Shown: one piece after another, positions 63,155 to 64,000 of the stretch | How positions within the stretch are numbered: the first letter of the stretch is position 1 | How the letters are laid out: the number at the start of each line of letters is the position of its first letter | Origin: Exiguobacterium artemiae 255-15 | GTDB taxonomy: Bacteria > Bacillota > Bacilli > Exiguobacteriales > Exiguobacteriaceae | Direction: 5' to 3' | Assembly: GCF_000019905.1 (NCBI RefSeq) | Contig: NC_010556.1 | Span: forward strand, 2,134,001 to 2,198,000 | Length of the DNA stretch: 64,000 nt | Notes under the pieces: generated by a model | Told to the model about the DNA's origin: nothing | Seen by the model: the letters and a program-made list of their open reading frames with translations, nothing else | The model's database searches: none | Made by a program: the position numbers and the translations under genes

Positions 63155-64000
63155 TTATGCATGCATCGTTTCCGGTTGACCGCATGCTTTTCGAATACGT
63201 TCAATCGAATTAGGATCAAACTGTTGTAACACTTGTTCCCCTAACGCAATCGTCCGTTCATAGTCTCCTGCAAGGAACTTCGTCTCAGCAATCGTCAACG
63301 ACATATGTATCTCGTTATCTTGTCGACGGAATCGATTGGCGTATTGGACGAGTCGTTCTGCATACGTGACTTCGAATACTACTTTATCTATCCGTTCTTG
63401 CAATGTTTTAAACGTTCCGTTGACATCTTCACTTTGCGAAACGATGTAATGGACGTTAAACGGCAACTCTTCCAACCGCATCTCGAGTGTCTGCAGTGAA
63501 CGGCTTGATGCCTGTAAAGCCTCTTCGACGTCTGCCGGAATTTTCGGGAGACCGAGTCGTTTTAAGCGTAATCGGATGGTCGATAACAGTTGGCGCCACT
63601 CGGCAACACGTTGACGTACTTCTGTTTCTTCCTTCCGTAATGCCTGCAGTTCAACGGCGAACCGTTCATATTGAAGCATCAGCTGTTCTTCCAAACGGAC
63701 AGCATCCCGCATTTGATCTTCAAGCATGCTGAAAGGAATGATCCGGCTCGCAATCGATTCATCTAAATCTTTTGCTGCTCCGAACAACATTTCTTCATCA
63801 CGCTGAATTGATTCGTAATGTTCCCCTAAATCTGCTGAAATCTCATAATTCTCACGGAGCATACTGAATTCCTGCGCCAGTTGATGGACCTTTTCCCGCA
63901 TCCGTAATGCTTTTTGTTTCAATGATTGGTTTTCTTTTTTGACATGATGTCTTGCATCGACTTCCCGCCGGAACGTATCGTACATTTGATCAATATCCGA
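63155..64000 (-). CDS. ezrA: Septation ring formation regulator EzrA, C-terminal part (runs off window)
   Basis: The frame is open to the right edge, so only about 281 C-terminal residues of a usual 560-570 are seen. The visible part is a long alternating coiled coil (LKQKALRMREKVHQLAQEFS; EEQLMLQYERFAVELQALRK; RQRVAEWRQLLSTIRLRLKR). The conserved C-terminal patch is VTYAERLVQYANRFRR. EzrA is a spectrin-like membrane protein that negatively regulates FtsZ ring position; its N-terminal anchor lies outside the window. Position near the ytcJ-like gene and nadK fits Bacillus gene order. Confidence 0.9.
   Translation of the reverse strand, partial: SDIDQMYDTFRREVDARHHVKKENQSLKQKALRMREKVHQLAQEFSMLRENYEISADLGEHYESIQRDEEMLFGAAKDLDESIASRIIPFSMLEDQMRDAVRLEEQLMLQYERFAVELQALRKEETEVRQRVAEWRQLLSTIRLRLKRLGLPKIPADVEEALQASSRSLQTLEMRLEELPFNVHYIVSQSEDVNGTFKTLQERIDKVVFEVTYAERLVQYANRFRRQDNEIHMSLTIAETKFLAGDYERTIALGEQVLQQFDPNSIERIRKACGQPETMHA

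Overview
The window is about 64 kb of a low-to-mid GC Firmicute chromosome. Gene order and protein sequences point to Exiguobacterium or a close relative; this genus call is inference. The evidence is the Bacillus-type backbone order (pheST, infC-rpmI-rplT, thrS, dnaI, dnaB, nrdR, speD, gapB, coaE, mutM, polA, phoR-phoP, mdh-icd-citZ, pyk-pfkA, accA-accD, dnaE, nrnA, ytpI, ytoI, ackA, ytxK, tpx, nadK, ezrA). Other signs are T-box leaders, AGGAGG ribosome binding sites, a monofunctional catalase, and a MurE without the usual meso-DAP signature (Exiguobacterium walls carry L-lysine).

Layout. 0-3.9 kb: 5' part of polX, cvpA, zapA, rnhC and murE. 3.9-4.1 kb: a hairpin-rich non-coding block that may be a remnant of an IS200/IS605-type end. 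4.1-10.2 kb: an accessory block, with a two-component system and a MarR/MFS efflux operon on the plus strand and a MacB/LolCDE-type ABC pair on the minus strand. 10.3-18 kb: translation genes (pheST with T-box; infC-rpmI-rplT with an L20-type leader and an AUU start for infC) with trmH, an M42 peptidase and a dUTPase between them. 18-21 kb: catalase with a PerR-like site, then a secreted beta-helix protein. 21-32.5 kb: replication, repair and central metabolism from thrS to polA. 32.6-35.1 kb: phoR-phoP. 35.3-49.9 kb: a YuiD-like membrane protein, a zinc alcohol dehydrogenase, TCA genes, glycolytic pyk/pfkA, the acetyl-CoA carboxylase transferase subunits with a FadR-type regulator, and dnaE. 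50-56.3 kb: nrnA, ytpI, ytoI, an M24 peptidase, an SDR protein, uspA and a secreted 3D-domain wall protein. 56.5-57.6 kb: an intact IS30-family element. 57.6-64 kb: ackA, ytxK, tpx, nadK, an amidohydrolase and the 3' part of ezrA.

Most genes lie on the minus strand. Carbon control is visible directly: sequences matching the CcpA cre consensus lie upstream of gapB and pfkA (both full matches) and citZ (one mismatch). This suggests joint catabolite control of gluconeogenesis, glycolysis and TCA entry. Two aminoacyl-tRNA synthetase operons are controlled by T-boxes. A ribosomal protein operon has an autoregulatory leader.

The most unusual signal is the 5' leader of speD (SAM decarboxylase). It is about 140 nt long, starts at a good sigma-A promoter, and is closed by an 11-bp long-range helix enclosing several hairpins. 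It also contains a C-rich stretch that could pair with the ribosome binding site. It looks like a cis-regulatory RNA and does not resemble any SAM riboswitch class I know. Other points of interest are a MarR operator that is a perfect 32-bp palindrome fused to its promoter and ribosome binding site, a DnaE with a degenerate PHP domain, an SDR protein without its catalytic tyrosine, an AccD with a shortened zinc knuckle, and a tandem duplication within the katA terminator region.
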